Assembly (NCBI RefSeq): GCF_001042985.1
Contig: NZ_JYKY01000011.1
Coordinates: 62,001-126,000 of the forward strand
Direction: 5' to 3'
DNA: 64,000 nt
Source of the DNA: Pseudomonas lundensis
GTDB lineage: Bacteria; Pseudomonadota; Gammaproteobacteria; Pseudomonadales; Pseudomonadaceae
This document shows positions 55,622 to 63,977 of the stretch, piece after piece. Numbering within the stretch: position 1 is the first letter of the stretch; each line of letters opens with the position of its first letter. The position numbers were made by a program, and so were the translations under genes. A model generated the notes under the pieces. It made no database searches. It saw only the letters and a program-made list of their open reading frames with translations, and was not told where the DNA came from.

Positions 55622-56680
55622 ATGAGCAAGCAACCATCCCTGAGCTACAAAGACGCCGGTGTAGACATCGACGCCGGTGAAGCATTGGTCGAACGCATCA
55701 AGAGCGTGGCCAAGCGCACTGCACGCCCGGAAGTGATGGGCGGCCTCGGCGGTTTTGGCGCCCTCTGCGAAATTCCTGCCGGTTACAAGCAGCCTGTTTT
55801 GGTCTCCGGCACCGACGGCGTGGGCACCAAGCTGCGTCTGGCCCTGAACCTGAACAAACACGACAGCATCGGCATCGACCTGGTGGCCATGTGCGTGAAC
55901 GACCTGATCGTGTGCGGCGCCGAGCCACTGTTCTTCCTCGATTACTACGCCACCGGCAAACTCAACGTTGAAACCGCGACCCAGGTGGTGACCGGTATCG
56001 GCGCAGGTTGCGAGCTGTCCGGCTGCTCGCTGGTAGGCGGCGAAACCGCTGAAATGCCAGGCATGTACGAAGGCGAAGACTACGACCTGGCAGGTTTCTG
56101 CGTTGGCGTGGTCGAAAAATCCGAAATCATCGACGGCTCCAAAGTGGCTGCCGGTGACGCCCTGCTCGCCCTGCCGTCTTCAGGCCCGCACTCCAACGGT
56201 TACTCGCTGATCCGCAAGATCATCGAAGTGTCCGGTGCAGACATCGAAAACATCCAGCTCGACGGCAAGCCGCTGACCGACCTGCTGATGGCCCCGACCC
56301 GCATCTACGTCAAGCCGCTGCTCAAGCTGATCAAGGAAACCGGCGTGGTCAAGGCCATGGCGCACATCACCGGCGGCGGCCTGCTGGACAACATCCCGCG
56401 CGTGCTGCCTAAAGGCGCCCAAGCCGTGGTGGACGTGGCCAGCTGGCAGCGCCCTGCGGTATTCGACTGGTTGCAGGAACAAGGCAACGTGGCCGAAACC
56501 GAAATGCACCGTGTCCTGAACTGCGGCGTCGGCATGGTGATCTGCGTGGCCCAGGCTGACGTAGAAACCGCCCTGAACGTGCTGCGTGAAGCCGGTGAAC
56601 AGCCTTGGGTCATCGGCCAGATCGCAACTGCCGCAGAAGACGCTGCGCAAGTCGAGCTGCAAAACCTCAAGGCGCACTGA
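55622..56680 (+). CDS. purM: phosphoribosylformylglycinamidine cyclo-ligase
   Basis: PurM (AIR synthetase, 352 residues) closes the imidazole ring in purine synthesis using ATP. The start [21 protein letters not shown], the phosphate/ATP-binding [40 protein letters not shown] and [16 protein letters not shown] are canonical. ATG 55622 follows AAAGG. It overlaps purN (TGATG junction), the usual purMN operon. Cytosolic. Confidence 0.96.
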   Translation: MSKQPSLSYKDAGVDIDAGEALVERIKSVAKRTARPEVMGGLGGFGALCEIPAGYKQPVLVSGTDGVGTKLRLALNLNKHDSIGIDLVAMCVNDLIVCGAEPLFFLDYYATGKLNVETATQVVTGIGAGCELSGCSLVGGETAEMPGMYEGEDYDLAGFCVGVVEKSEIIDGSKVAAGDALLALPSSGPHSNGYSLIRKIIEVSGADIENIQLDGKPLTDLLMAPTRIYVKPLLKLIKETGVVKAMAHITGGGLLDNIPRVLPKGAQAVVDVASWQRPAVFDWLQEQGNVAETEMHRVLNCGVGMVICVAQADVETALNVLREAGEQPWVIGQIATAAEDAAQVELQNLKAH

Positions 56681-57330
56681 TGCCTGACTCGTGTGATGTA
56701 GTGGTGCTGCTTTCCGGCAGCGGCAGCAACTTGCAGGCCTTGATCGACAGCAAAGACGTCAAGGAAAGCCCGGCCACCCTGCGCGCGGTGATTTCCAACC
56801 GCGCCGACGCCCCGGGCCTGCAACGCGCCATGAACGCGGGGATCGACACCCGTGTACTGGATCACACAGCATTCGAGGGCCGCGAGGCCTTCGATGCTGC
56901 ACTGATCGACATCATCGACACTTTCAATCCGCACCTGGTGGTACTGGCCGGCTTCATGCGCATACTCAGCGCTGACTTCGTGCGCCACTATCAGGGGCGC
57001 CTGCTGAATATCCACCCGTCTTTACTGCCCAAATACAAAGGCCTGCACACGCACCAACGCGCACTGGAAGCGCAAGATCGTGAGCACGGTTGCAGCGTGC
57101 ACTTCGTGACCGAGGAACTCGATGGCGGCCCTCTGGTCGTACAGGCAGTGATACCGGTCGAGTCTGAAGACACGCCAAGCAGTCTGGCGCTACGGGTGCA
57201 TGCCCAGGAACACCGGATCTACCCGCTTGCAGTGCGCTGGTTTGCCGAGGGTCGCTTGTCTCTCGACGAACAAGGTGCATTATTGGACGGTCAATTACTC
57301 CCGGCCAGCGGCCACCAGATACAAATCTAG
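56680..57330 (+). CDS. purN: phosphoribosylglycinamide formyltransferase
   Basis: PurN (216 residues) transfers the formyl group of 10-formyl-THF to GAR, two steps before PurM. VVLLSGSGSNLQALID, the catalytic FMRILSADFV...LNIHPSLLPKYKGLHTHQRAL (Asn-His) and HFVTEELDGGPLVVQAVIPV motifs are present. The start codon overlaps the purM stop by one base. The length is normal. Confidence 0.96.
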   Translation: MPDSCDVVVLLSGSGSNLQALIDSKDVKESPATLRAVISNRADAPGLQRAMNAGIDTRVLDHTAFEGREAFDAALIDIIDTFNPHLVVLAGFMRILSADFVRHYQGRLLNIHPSLLPKYKGLHTHQRALEAQDREHGCSVHFVTEELDGGPLVVQAVIPVESEDTPSSLALRVHAQEHRIYPLAVRWFAEGRLSLDEQGALLDGQLLPASGHQIQI

Positions 57331-57338
57331 GAGATTTT

Positions 57339-58052
57339 ATGCGTCGTGCCCTGCTCCTTGCCCTTAGCCTGCTAGCCATCCCAGCAGTGCAAGCGGCCGA
57401 TCTTCAGCCTTTCAAGGCCAGCTACACCGCCGACTGGAAACAGTTGCCGATGAGCGGCTCCGCAGAACGCAGCCTGACCAAAGGCGCAGACAACGTCTGG
57501 ACCTTGAACTTCAAGGCCTCGATGCTGATCGCGAGCCTGAACGAAGAAAGCACACTCAAGCTGGAAAAAGACCAGCCGGTGCCCCTGAGCTATCACTTCG
57601 AACGGGGTGGCCTGGGTAAAGCCAAAAACATCGACCTGAACTTCAACTGGAAGGACATGACGGTTACCGGCACCGACAACAAGACGCCCGTGACGGTAAA
57701 ACTGCTAACCGGCATGCTCGACAAGTCGACCTATCAACTGGCCCTGCAGCGCGACGTCCTGGCCGGCAAAAAGTCGATGAGCTATCAAGTAGTTGATGGT
57801 GACGAAGTGGACACTTACGACTTCCGCGTCATCGGCCCTGAAGTGGTCAGCACCAAGGCCGGCAAAATCAACGCCATCAAAGTCGAGCGCGTCCGCGACC
57901 CGGCCCAGAACAAGCGCATCACCGAGATGTGGTTCGCCAAGCAATGGGATGGCCTGCTGGTAGCCTTGCGTCAGGTCGAAAAAGACGGCAAGGAATACAA
58001 CATCATGCTGCTCGACGGCACGGTGGACGGCAAGACAGTCAAAGGCGAATGA
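57339..58052 (+). CDS. DUF3108 domain-containing exported protein
   Basis: A 237-residue protein with a signal peptide (RALLLALSLLAIPAVQAA). The mature part is beta-rich and fits DUF3108 (PFKASYTADWKQLPMSGSAERSL, FRVIGPEVVSTKAGKINAIKVERVRD, KQWDGLLVALRQVEKDGKEY), a domain with no known enzyme activity, probably periplasmic. AGGAG precedes the ATG, eight bases after purN, so it is cotranscribed with purMN; a terminator follows. Confidence 0.85.
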   Translation: MRRALLLALSLLAIPAVQAADLQPFKASYTADWKQLPMSGSAERSLTKGADNVWTLNFKASMLIASLNEESTLKLEKDQPVPLSYHFERGGLGKAKNIDLNFNWKDMTVTGTDNKTPVTVKLLTGMLDKSTYQLALQRDVLAGKKSMSYQVVDGDEVDTYDFRVIGPEVVSTKAGKINAIKVERVRDPAQNKRITEMWFAKQWDGLLVALRQVEKDGKEYNIMLLDGTVDGKTVKGE

Positions 58053-58074
58053 GCCGCGACTGACAGTGCCAGAC

Positions 58075-58104
58075 AAAAAACCTCGCTCCGGCGAGGTTTT
58101 TTTT
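58075..58104 (+). terminator. terminator of the purM-purN-DUF3108 operon
   Basis: CCTCGC/GCGAGG forms a 6-bp stem with a four-base loop, flanked by AAAAAA on the left and TTTTTTTT on the right. It sits 28 bases past the stop. Confidence 0.9.
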
Positions 58105-58205
58105 GACCTTGAAACCCCGGCAAAGATGAAACTTTTCAGAAACCCCCTACAACTTGCCTCTAACTCTTGCAATAGGATGCTCGAAAACTACAAAGAGTGG
58201 CACGT

Positions 58206-58691
58206 ATGGCTAACCATGGTTACATGACGATCACCGGCAAGGCTCAAGGCCTGATTTCGGCGGGCTGTTCAACCCAGGACTCCATGGGTAATAAGTATCA
58301 GACAGCGCATACTGATGAAATCATGGTGCTGTCCTGCAACCATAATATGGCCAATGTCGGCAATATTAATAAACCAACACATCATCCAATTAACATATCC
58401 AAAAATATTGATAAATCTTCGCCGCTACTGGCTCAAGCACTCTCAAGTAGAGAAGAAATAAACTGCATCATCAGCTTTTACCGCGTTTCGCCCTATGGAA
58501 AGCAGGAGAAATTTTATTCTATCTCGATGAATGGCGGAATTATTGCTGACCTGACATTTGAAATGCCTCACGCTATTTTGCTGCACGATGCAGAACCGCA
58601 AGAACATGTCGCCATCCGTTATCGAGACATCACGTGGACCCACCATTCTGCCGGCACCAGCGGATACAGTACGTGGGGGGAATACGAGTGA
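58206..58691 (+). CDS. hcp: Hcp-family type VI secretion tube protein (orphan)
   Basis: A 161-residue Hcp-type protein: HGYMTITGKAQGLISAGCSTQDSMGNKYQ at the N-terminus and FEMPHAILLHDAEPQEHVAIRYRDITWTHHSAGTSGYSTWGEYE at the C-terminus match the family core. Hcp hexamers form the T6SS inner tube and can carry small effectors. ATG 58206 is chosen over an upstream GTG. Codons are more AT-rich than in the neighbours. No T6SS structural genes are in the window, so it is an orphan hcp. It overlaps the next gene. Confidence 0.9.
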   Translation: MANHGYMTITGKAQGLISAGCSTQDSMGNKYQTAHTDEIMVLSCNHNMANVGNINKPTHHPINISKNIDKSSPLLAQALSSREEINCIISFYRVSPYGKQEKFYSISMNGGIIADLTFEMPHAILLHDAEPQEHVAIRYRDITWTHHSAGTSGYSTWGEYE

Positions 58692-59272
58692 AGCCAACCA
58701 TTGAAAGTTGTATGCCTGGTAGCTGTGACTATTGGATGGTCAGTGCCGCAGCTGGAAAGCTTGGAAGCCAAGCCAGCACATTGGGTGTCCGGCACATTAA
58801 GGACGGCGCACTGCGATTACAGTTCAATCGCGAAGTCGCTTACTATGCCAAAAGCATTGTTGATGATGTCTCGCAGGGCAAAAAAAGCCCTGAGCAGGGC
58901 TTACAAGATATTGAAAACGAACAGCGAAGCCTGCTGAACCAGTCAATGGAAATTGCTCAAAAAGGCGTGGGAGCAATCGCCGGGGCATTTCAAATTGCCG
59001 CAGGGGTCGGGATCTGTTACGCCTCAGCAGGTATCCTGTGCGTAGTTGCAGGCGCACCCATGATGGCCCATGGTGCTAATAATCTTTATGAAAACAGTCG
59101 TAACCTCTTAGAGAGTCGTTCTGATACCCAAGGCCCCGTCAGAAAGCTTTATCACGAGGGCGCTAAACTACTCGGCGGCAGCGCACATGATGGGAATATG
59201 GCCTATGGCACGGCTGATTTGGGACTTTCTGCATATGCCGTAGGAAGAATGGTATTAAATCCAGATGCCTAG
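58688..59272 (+). CDS. DUF4225-type protein, candidate T6SS effector
   Basis: The GTG start at 58688 overlaps the hcp stop by four bases, with a GGGGGGAA site upstream. The product (194 residues) has a soluble N-terminal part of about 90 residues, then a Gly/Ala-rich hydrophobic stretch at about 93-130 (GAIAGAFQIAAGVGICYASAG and following), then a charged tail, the pattern of DUF4225 proteins. Coupling to hcp suggests it is carried by Hcp, and the hydrophobic stretch suggests membrane activity (inference). AT-rich relative to the core genome. The activity is not known. Confidence 0.75.
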   Translation: MKPTIESCMPGSCDYWMVSAAAGKLGSQASTLGVRHIKDGALRLQFNREVAYYAKSIVDDVSQGKKSPEQGLQDIENEQRSLLNQSMEIAQKGVGAIAGAFQIAAGVGICYASAGILCVVAGAPMMAHGANNLYENSRNLLESRSDTQGPVRKLYHEGAKLLGGSAHDGNMAYGTADLGLSAYAVGRMVLNPDA

Positions 59273-59399
59273 CGCCTATTCAGGTATATAAAAACCGATT
59301 ACGCCAGGTCATATAAAATAATAGGGAGTCGCGCTCTTGTATTCGAAGGGATTAGCGATAGCGTGACAGGTAGATCAATGTACCAAGAGCACAAAAACA

Positions 59400-59720
59400 A
59401 TGATAAATAGCACTCTAGTTTCCTTTTTATACCTAACACTCTCTCTGACAGCACTGTCCTCTTTATATTTTTTTTCACGCTTTTTCTCTGGTAAAAAATT
59501 CAAATGGCGATGGTTTTTTTTATGCTTGCTCTTAACTCTTTTTGTTGGATCTTTCCATATGAGCACAGTGAAGTACGGATATGACATTATCTTTCCTGCA
59601 CTAAAACCTATCCTGAAGGATAATGATGCAGTTGGATGGATCGCATTGTTAAGTATCTTTCTCCATACAGCCTGTATCCCCACCCAATATGAGCCCAAGC
59701 GATGGTTTTACCGAAAATAA
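59400..59720 (+). CDS. small three-helix membrane protein, candidate immunity protein
   Basis: A 106-residue membrane protein with helices near 7-27 (VSFLYLTLSLTALSSLYFFS), 38-55 (FFLCLLLTLFVGSFHM) and 78-95 (VGWIALLSIFLHTACIP) and basic loops. It is strongly AT-rich. It lies 127 bases after the DUF4225 gene on the same strand, the place where immunity genes usually sit. A membrane-located immunity protein would fit a membrane-acting toxin. I recognise no family, and the ribosome site is weak. Confidence 0.6.
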   Translation: MINSTLVSFLYLTLSLTALSSLYFFSRFFSGKKFKWRWFFLCLLLTLFVGSFHMSTVKYGYDIIFPALKPILKDNDAVGWIALLSIFLHTACIPTQYEPKRWFYRK

Positions 59721-60120
59721 ACTCACATCCAATCAGTCTCGCCAAGAGGTGTGAGCAGGCCGAGGGAGCGATAGGATCATTTGATCAAGGGCCGCCATCG
59801 CATACCTTCCACCACTGCTTTTGAAGGTTGATATCCCTGAAGGAAAGCCAAATCGCACTCCGCAGGGAAGCACTTCACTCTGAGCTGAGTACCACGTCAG
59901 CCGAGCTTGTTGGAGGCGCACGTGTAGCGTAAACATGCTCCGGCGACGGGTTGTGTCTGCTTTAGCGGGTTTGGACGCGAGCTGAGACTCTACGCAGCCA
60001 ATCATGTAATCGTCAGCAATGTCAAAAACAGCCTTGGTCGGTATGTTCCACCGCGAAAGCGACGCCCAGGACTACAAGGCCGAGCTGGAAAAGCTGGAAG
60101 CGCAACAGCGCCGGTCCTGA
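59721..60120. other. remnant-like DNA after the hcp cassette, with a 33-residue open frame
   Basis: About 400 bases without a convincing gene. A short plus-strand frame at 60019-60120 reads SKTALVGMFHRESDAQDYKAELEKLEAQQRRS, coding-like and coiled-coil-like but without a ribosome site, perhaps the 3' end of a lost gene. A 90-residue minus-strand frame at 59733-60005 has an unnatural composition. The composition shifts back to GC-rich at about 59.95 kb, suggesting a junction between imported and core DNA. Confidence 0.4.
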
Positions 60121-60141
60121 AGCATTGATACGACCCTCTTG

Positions 60142-60177
60142 AAAACAACAAACCCCGCCGAAGCGGGGATTGTTTTG
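60142..60177. terminator. bidirectional terminator
   Basis: CCCCGC/GCGGGG forms a stem with a four-base loop CGAA, flanked by AAAACAACAAA and ATTGTTTT. It ends the DUF2058 transcript (minus) and could stop the plus-strand cassette. Confidence 0.85.
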
Positions 60178-60195
60178 ACAGCCATGAAGGCGTGC

Positions 60196-60741
60196 TTACC
60201 ACATCAGATCATCTGGGATCTGGTACGCCGCATACGGATCGTCTTCTTCAGGTGTTTTCGGCTCAACCAGAATGTTGAGCTGCACGATCCGGCGCGGGTC
60301 GCGCTCCTGAATTTTCAATGCCGCTTCACGCGGGATAACTTCGTAGCCACCCTGATGCTGCACGATCGCCAGCGAGCCATTGGCCAGCTTGTTGCGCATC
60401 AGCGTGTTGACCGACAGGCGCTTGACCTTCTTGTCGTCCACGAAGTTGTAGTAGTCCTCAGTGCTGAGCTTGGGCAAGCGCGAAACTTCGATTAATTGCT
60501 TGATTTGAGCGGCGCGGGCCTTTTGTTCGGCCTTCTCCTGCTGCTGACGGTTCAGCTCCTGGTCGCGCTTGATCTTCTCGGCCTTGGCTTCGGCCGCCAG
60601 GCGCTGCTGAGTGTCATCCAGCTCGATCTGGCCTTTATGGGCCAGACGCTGCTGCTTCTGCTTTTCTTTACCGGCCTGCTTGGCCTGTTTCTCGTTGACC
60701 AGTCCGGCTTTGAGCAACTGGTCGCGTAGGGAAATGCTCAT
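60196..60741 (-). CDS. DUF2058 domain-containing protein (YaiL-like)
   Basis: A 181-residue cytosolic protein. The N-terminal half is highly charged and helical, rich in Lys, Gln and Glu (residues about 15-85, probable coiled coil), starting SISLRDQLLKAGLVNEKQAKQA. The C-terminal half holds the conserved YYNFVDDKKVKRLSVN and LAIVQHQGGYEVIPREAALKI. The family role is not established; a nucleic-acid or ribosome link has been guessed from the charge. It follows mazG by 22 bases on the same strand, so it may be in the relA-mazG transcript. Confidence 0.88.
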   Translation of the reverse strand: MSISLRDQLLKAGLVNEKQAKQAGKEKQKQQRLAHKGQIELDDTQQRLAAEAKAEKIKRDQELNRQQQEKAEQKARAAQIKQLIEVSRLPKLSTEDYYNFVDDKKVKRLSVNTLMRNKLANGSLAIVQHQGGYEVIPREAALKIQERDPRRIVQLNILVEPKTPEEDDPYAAYQIPDDLMW

Positions 60742-60763
60742 CTACTTACTCACTTAGGCAAAC

Positions 60764-61597
60764 TCAGCCGCAGCTGGGTAAATTCTTTTCCTGGCGCTTG
60801 GCTTCACCCCAGAGGGCGTCCAGGTCTTCAAGGGTGCAATCTTCAATGGGGCGCAGGGTATCGCGCAATGCCTGCTCGATAAACCTGAAACGCCTGTCAA
60901 ATTTGGCATTTGCCCCACGCAAGGCCGTTTCAGGGTCAACTTTCAGGTGTCGCGCCAGATTCACCACGGAAAACAGCAGGTCACCGACCTCGTCATGGAT
61001 GGCAGTCGAGTCGTTGTCCGCCATGGCTTCCAGCACTTCGTCGAGTTCTTCACGCACTTTGTCCAGCACCGGCAGGGCCGCAGGCCAGTCGAAGCCTACC
61101 TGAGCGGCGCGCTTCTGCAATTTGGCGGCCCGCGATAAGGCGGGCAACGCCACGGGCACGTCATCGAGCAAAGACAACTGATGGGGCGCCGACGCTTTTT
61201 CGGCCCGTTCTTGAGCCTTGATTTCATCCCAACGCTGCTTGACCTGTTCTTCGCTCAGGCGCGGCACGTCCAGCGGGGCATACAGATCGCCCGTCGGAAA
61301 TACATGGGGATGGCGGCGGATGAGCTTGCGGGTGATGCTGTCAATGACCCCGGCAAATTCAAAGCGCCCTTCTTCACGGGCTAACTGGCTGTAATAAACC
61401 ACTTGAAACAACAAGTCGCCCAACTCGCCTTGCAAGTGCTCGAAGTCGCCCTGCTCGATGGCGTCCGCGACTTCATACGCCTCTTCAAGGGTGTAAGGCA
61501 CGATCGTGCGGTAGGTTTGCTTGATGTCCCACGGGCAGCCGTACTGCGGATCACGCAGCCGGGCCATGAGGTGGAGCAAATCGTCGAGGTTGTACAT
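60764..61597 (-). CDS. mazG: nucleoside triphosphate pyrophosphohydrolase
   Basis: MazG (277 residues) hydrolyses NTPs and dNTPs to monophosphates and pyrophosphate, and in enteric bacteria moderates ppGpp. Two MazG repeats are visible: EEAYEVADAIEQGDFEHLQGELGDLL near residue 35 and VREELDEVLEAMADNDSTAIHDEVGDLL near 190, each with the EExxE and ExxD metal ligands. ATG 61597 has GAGA before it; a GTG one codon upstream also exists. It lies just after relA, as is common. Confidence 0.95.
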   Translation of the reverse strand: MYNLDDLLHLMARLRDPQYGCPWDIKQTYRTIVPYTLEEAYEVADAIEQGDFEHLQGELGDLLFQVVYYSQLAREEGRFEFAGVIDSITRKLIRRHPHVFPTGDLYAPLDVPRLSEEQVKQRWDEIKAQERAEKASAPHQLSLLDDVPVALPALSRAAKLQKRAAQVGFDWPAALPVLDKVREELDEVLEAMADNDSTAIHDEVGDLLFSVVNLARHLKVDPETALRGANAKFDRRFRFIEQALRDTLRPIEDCTLEDLDALWGEAKRQEKNLPSCG

Positions 61598-61687
61598 CAC
61601 GGATCTCTTCTACAAAACGCTATGAGCAGGGCCGCACGCAACGCCAGTTACCCGCCTCCAGTGGCTGAAAGCGGGGTTCCTCAGACC

Positions 61688-63940
61688 TTATCGCGGCTCA
61701 CTGCGCCCGATACGCCGGGTTTCAATGATGTTGGGCAGTTGCGAGATTTTTCCCAACAGACGCCCCAGCGAATCGAGCCCCGGAATCTCGATGGTCAAGG
61801 ACATCAGCGCGGTGTTGTCCTCTTTGTTCGAGCGGGTGTTGACCGCCAATACGTTGATCCGCTCGTTGAGCAGCACTTGCGACACGTCACGCAGCAGCCC
61901 GGAACGGTCGTACGCCCGAATCTCGATATCCACCGGGTAGGTGGAAACCGGGATCGGCCCCCAGTTGACTTGAATCATCCGCTCAGGCTCGCGGCTGCCC
62001 AGTTGCAGCACCGAGGCGCAATCCTGGCGGTGAATGCTCACGCCACGCCCCTGGGTGATGTAACCGACGATGGCATCGCCCGGCAGCGGCTGGCAGCAAC
62101 CGGCCATTTGTGTGAGCAGGTTGCCCACGCCTTCGATCTGGATGTCGCCGCGCTTGCCCGGTTTGTAGCCTGTGGCCTTGCGTGGAATCAGCTCCATCTG
62201 CTCGTTGCCGCGTTCGGGCTCGACCATTTGCTGCGCAAGATTGATCAACTGCGCCAGACGCAAGTCGCCCGCGCCCAGTGCCGCGTACATGTCCTCGGCG
62301 GTTTTCATGTTGGCCTTGTCGGCCAGCTTCTCGTAATCCACCGCAGGCAGGCCCAAGCGGCCCAGCTCGCGCTCAAGCAGGGTTTTACCCGCGGCCACGT
62401 TCTGGTCACGCGCCTGCAACTTGAACCAATGCACAATCTTGGCCCGGGCCCGCGACGTGGTGATGTAACCCAGGTTCGGGTTCAGCCAGTCACGGCTCGG
62501 CGTGCCATGTTTGCTGGTGATGATCTCGACCTGCTCACCCGTTTGCAGGCTGTAGTTGAGCGGCACAATTCGCCCGTTGATCTTCGCGCCCCGGCAGTTA
62601 TGGCCGATTTCGGTGTGCACCCGATACGCGAAGTCCAGCGGTGTCGCGCCTTTGGGCAAGTCGATGGCGTGCCCGTCCGGGGTGAAGATATAGACCCGGT
62701 CCGGTTCGATATCGACCCGCAGTTGCTCGGCCAGACCACCGATATCGCCCAGTTCTTCGTGCCATTCCAGCACTTGGCGCAGCCACGAGATTTTCTCTTC
62801 GTACTGATTGGAACCGGCCTTGACGTCAGTGCCCTTGTACCGCCAGTGCGCGCATACCCCGAGTTCGGCCTCTTCGTGCATGGCGTGGGTGCGGATCTGC
62901 ACCTCAAGTACCTTGCCCTCCGGCCCGATCACGGCGGTGTGCAGCGAGCGATAGCCGTTCTCTTTCGGGTTGGCGATGTAATCGTCGAATTCTTTCGGGA
63001 TATGGCGCCACAGCGTATGGACGATGCCCAGCGCGGTGTAGCAATCGCGCATCTCGGGCACCAGCACCCGCACGGCTCGCACGTCATAGATCTGGCTGAA
63101 GGCCAGACCCTTGCGCTGCATTTTGCGCCAGATGGAATAGATGTGTTTGGCCCGGCCGCTGATGTCCGCGTCAACGCCAGTGGCTTCCAGCTCCGTACGC
63201 AACTGATTCATGACATCGGAGATGAAACGCTCGCGATCCAGGCGACGCTCATGGAGCAAGGTCGCGATCTGCTTGTACTGCTCAGGCTCAAGGTAACGGA
63301 AGGACAAGTCCTCCAGCTCCCACTTGATATGACCGATGCCGAGACGGTGCGCCAAGGGCGCATAAATATCGAACACCTCGCGGGCCACGCGGTTGCGTTT
63401 TTCGTCCGGGGCATTCTTGACGGCGCGAATGGCGCAGGTGCGCTCGGCCAGCTTGATGAGCGCGACGCGCACGTCATCGACCATGGCCACCAGCATTTTG
63501 CGCAGGTTCTCAACTTGGCCCTGGGTGCCCAGCACCATCGACTGACGCGGGCTCAGGCTGGCGCTGATCGCGGCCATGCGCAGTACGCCATCAATCAGCT
63601 TGGCCACCACCTGGCCGAAGCGCTGGGTAACGGCGGGCAGTTGAATCTGGCCTTCACGCACGCCGCGATAGAGAATCGCCGCGACCAGCGAATCCTGATC
63701 CAGCTTCAGATCCGCGAGAATTTCAGCGATTTCAAGCCCGGTGCGAAAGCTCGAGGTGCCTTCGGTCCACAGGTTTTTCGCGGCATTGGCTTGCTGTTCA
63801 GCCTCGCGTGCAAACTCACAGGCTTCTTTCAAGGCTTCACGGTCCAGCGCGACATCCACACTCACGGCATGATCAAGCCATGCGTCGAGGTTGAGACTGC
63901 CGTCGGTGTTGATCGGCTGGTGTGCTCTGACCTGTACCAT
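61688..63940 (-). CDS. relA: GTP pyrophosphokinase RelA
   Basis: RelA (750 residues) makes (p)ppGpp from ATP and GTP/GDP on ribosomes that meet uncharged tRNA. The N-terminal HD-like domain is degenerate: the site that reads HD in SpoT is FRTG/YRGVREG here, so hydrolase activity is lost. Synthetase motifs are IYSIWRKMQRKG, NGYRSLHTAV and VQIRTHAMHEEAELGVCAHWRYK. A TGS domain (YIFTPDGHAIDLPKGATPLDFAY) and C-terminal ACT/zinc-finger region follow. ATG 63940 with AAGG upstream matches the family start; an upstream start at 63967 adds nine residues. Confidence 0.95.
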   Translation of the reverse strand: MVQVRAHQPINTDGSLNLDAWLDHAVSVDVALDREALKEACEFAREAEQQANAAKNLWTEGTSSFRTGLEIAEILADLKLDQDSLVAAILYRGVREGQIQLPAVTQRFGQVVAKLIDGVLRMAAISASLSPRQSMVLGTQGQVENLRKMLVAMVDDVRVALIKLAERTCAIRAVKNAPDEKRNRVAREVFDIYAPLAHRLGIGHIKWELEDLSFRYLEPEQYKQIATLLHERRLDRERFISDVMNQLRTELEATGVDADISGRAKHIYSIWRKMQRKGLAFSQIYDVRAVRVLVPEMRDCYTALGIVHTLWRHIPKEFDDYIANPKENGYRSLHTAVIGPEGKVLEVQIRTHAMHEEAELGVCAHWRYKGTDVKAGSNQYEEKISWLRQVLEWHEELGDIGGLAEQLRVDIEPDRVYIFTPDGHAIDLPKGATPLDFAYRVHTEIGHNCRGAKINGRIVPLNYSLQTGEQVEIITSKHGTPSRDWLNPNLGYITTSRARAKIVHWFKLQARDQNVAAGKTLLERELGRLGLPAVDYEKLADKANMKTAEDMYAALGAGDLRLAQLINLAQQMVEPERGNEQMELIPRKATGYKPGKRGDIQIEGVGNLLTQMAGCCQPLPGDAIVGYITQGRGVSIHRQDCASVLQLGSREPERMIQVNWGPIPVSTYPVDIEIRAYDRSGLLRDVSQVLLNERINVLAVNTRSNKEDNTALMSLTIEIPGLDSLGRLLGKISQLPNIIETRRIGRSEPR

Positions 63941-63958
63941 CTTGCTTACCTTCCCTAC

Positions 63959-63977
63959 GGCGCACATTCAGTGCGCC
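63959..63977. repeat. hairpin just upstream of relA
   Basis: A perfect 7-bp inverted repeat GGCGCAC/GTGCGCC with a five-base loop ends about 18 bases before the relA start. It could be a terminator-like structure of an upstream gene or a leader hairpin; the window ends 23 bases later. Confidence 0.5.

Noticed and set aside
59733..60005. 90-residue minus-strand frame after the hcp cassette
   Set aside because: Composition (many Arg, Ser, Thr) and lack of a ribosome site or family resemblance suggest non-coding remnant DNA.
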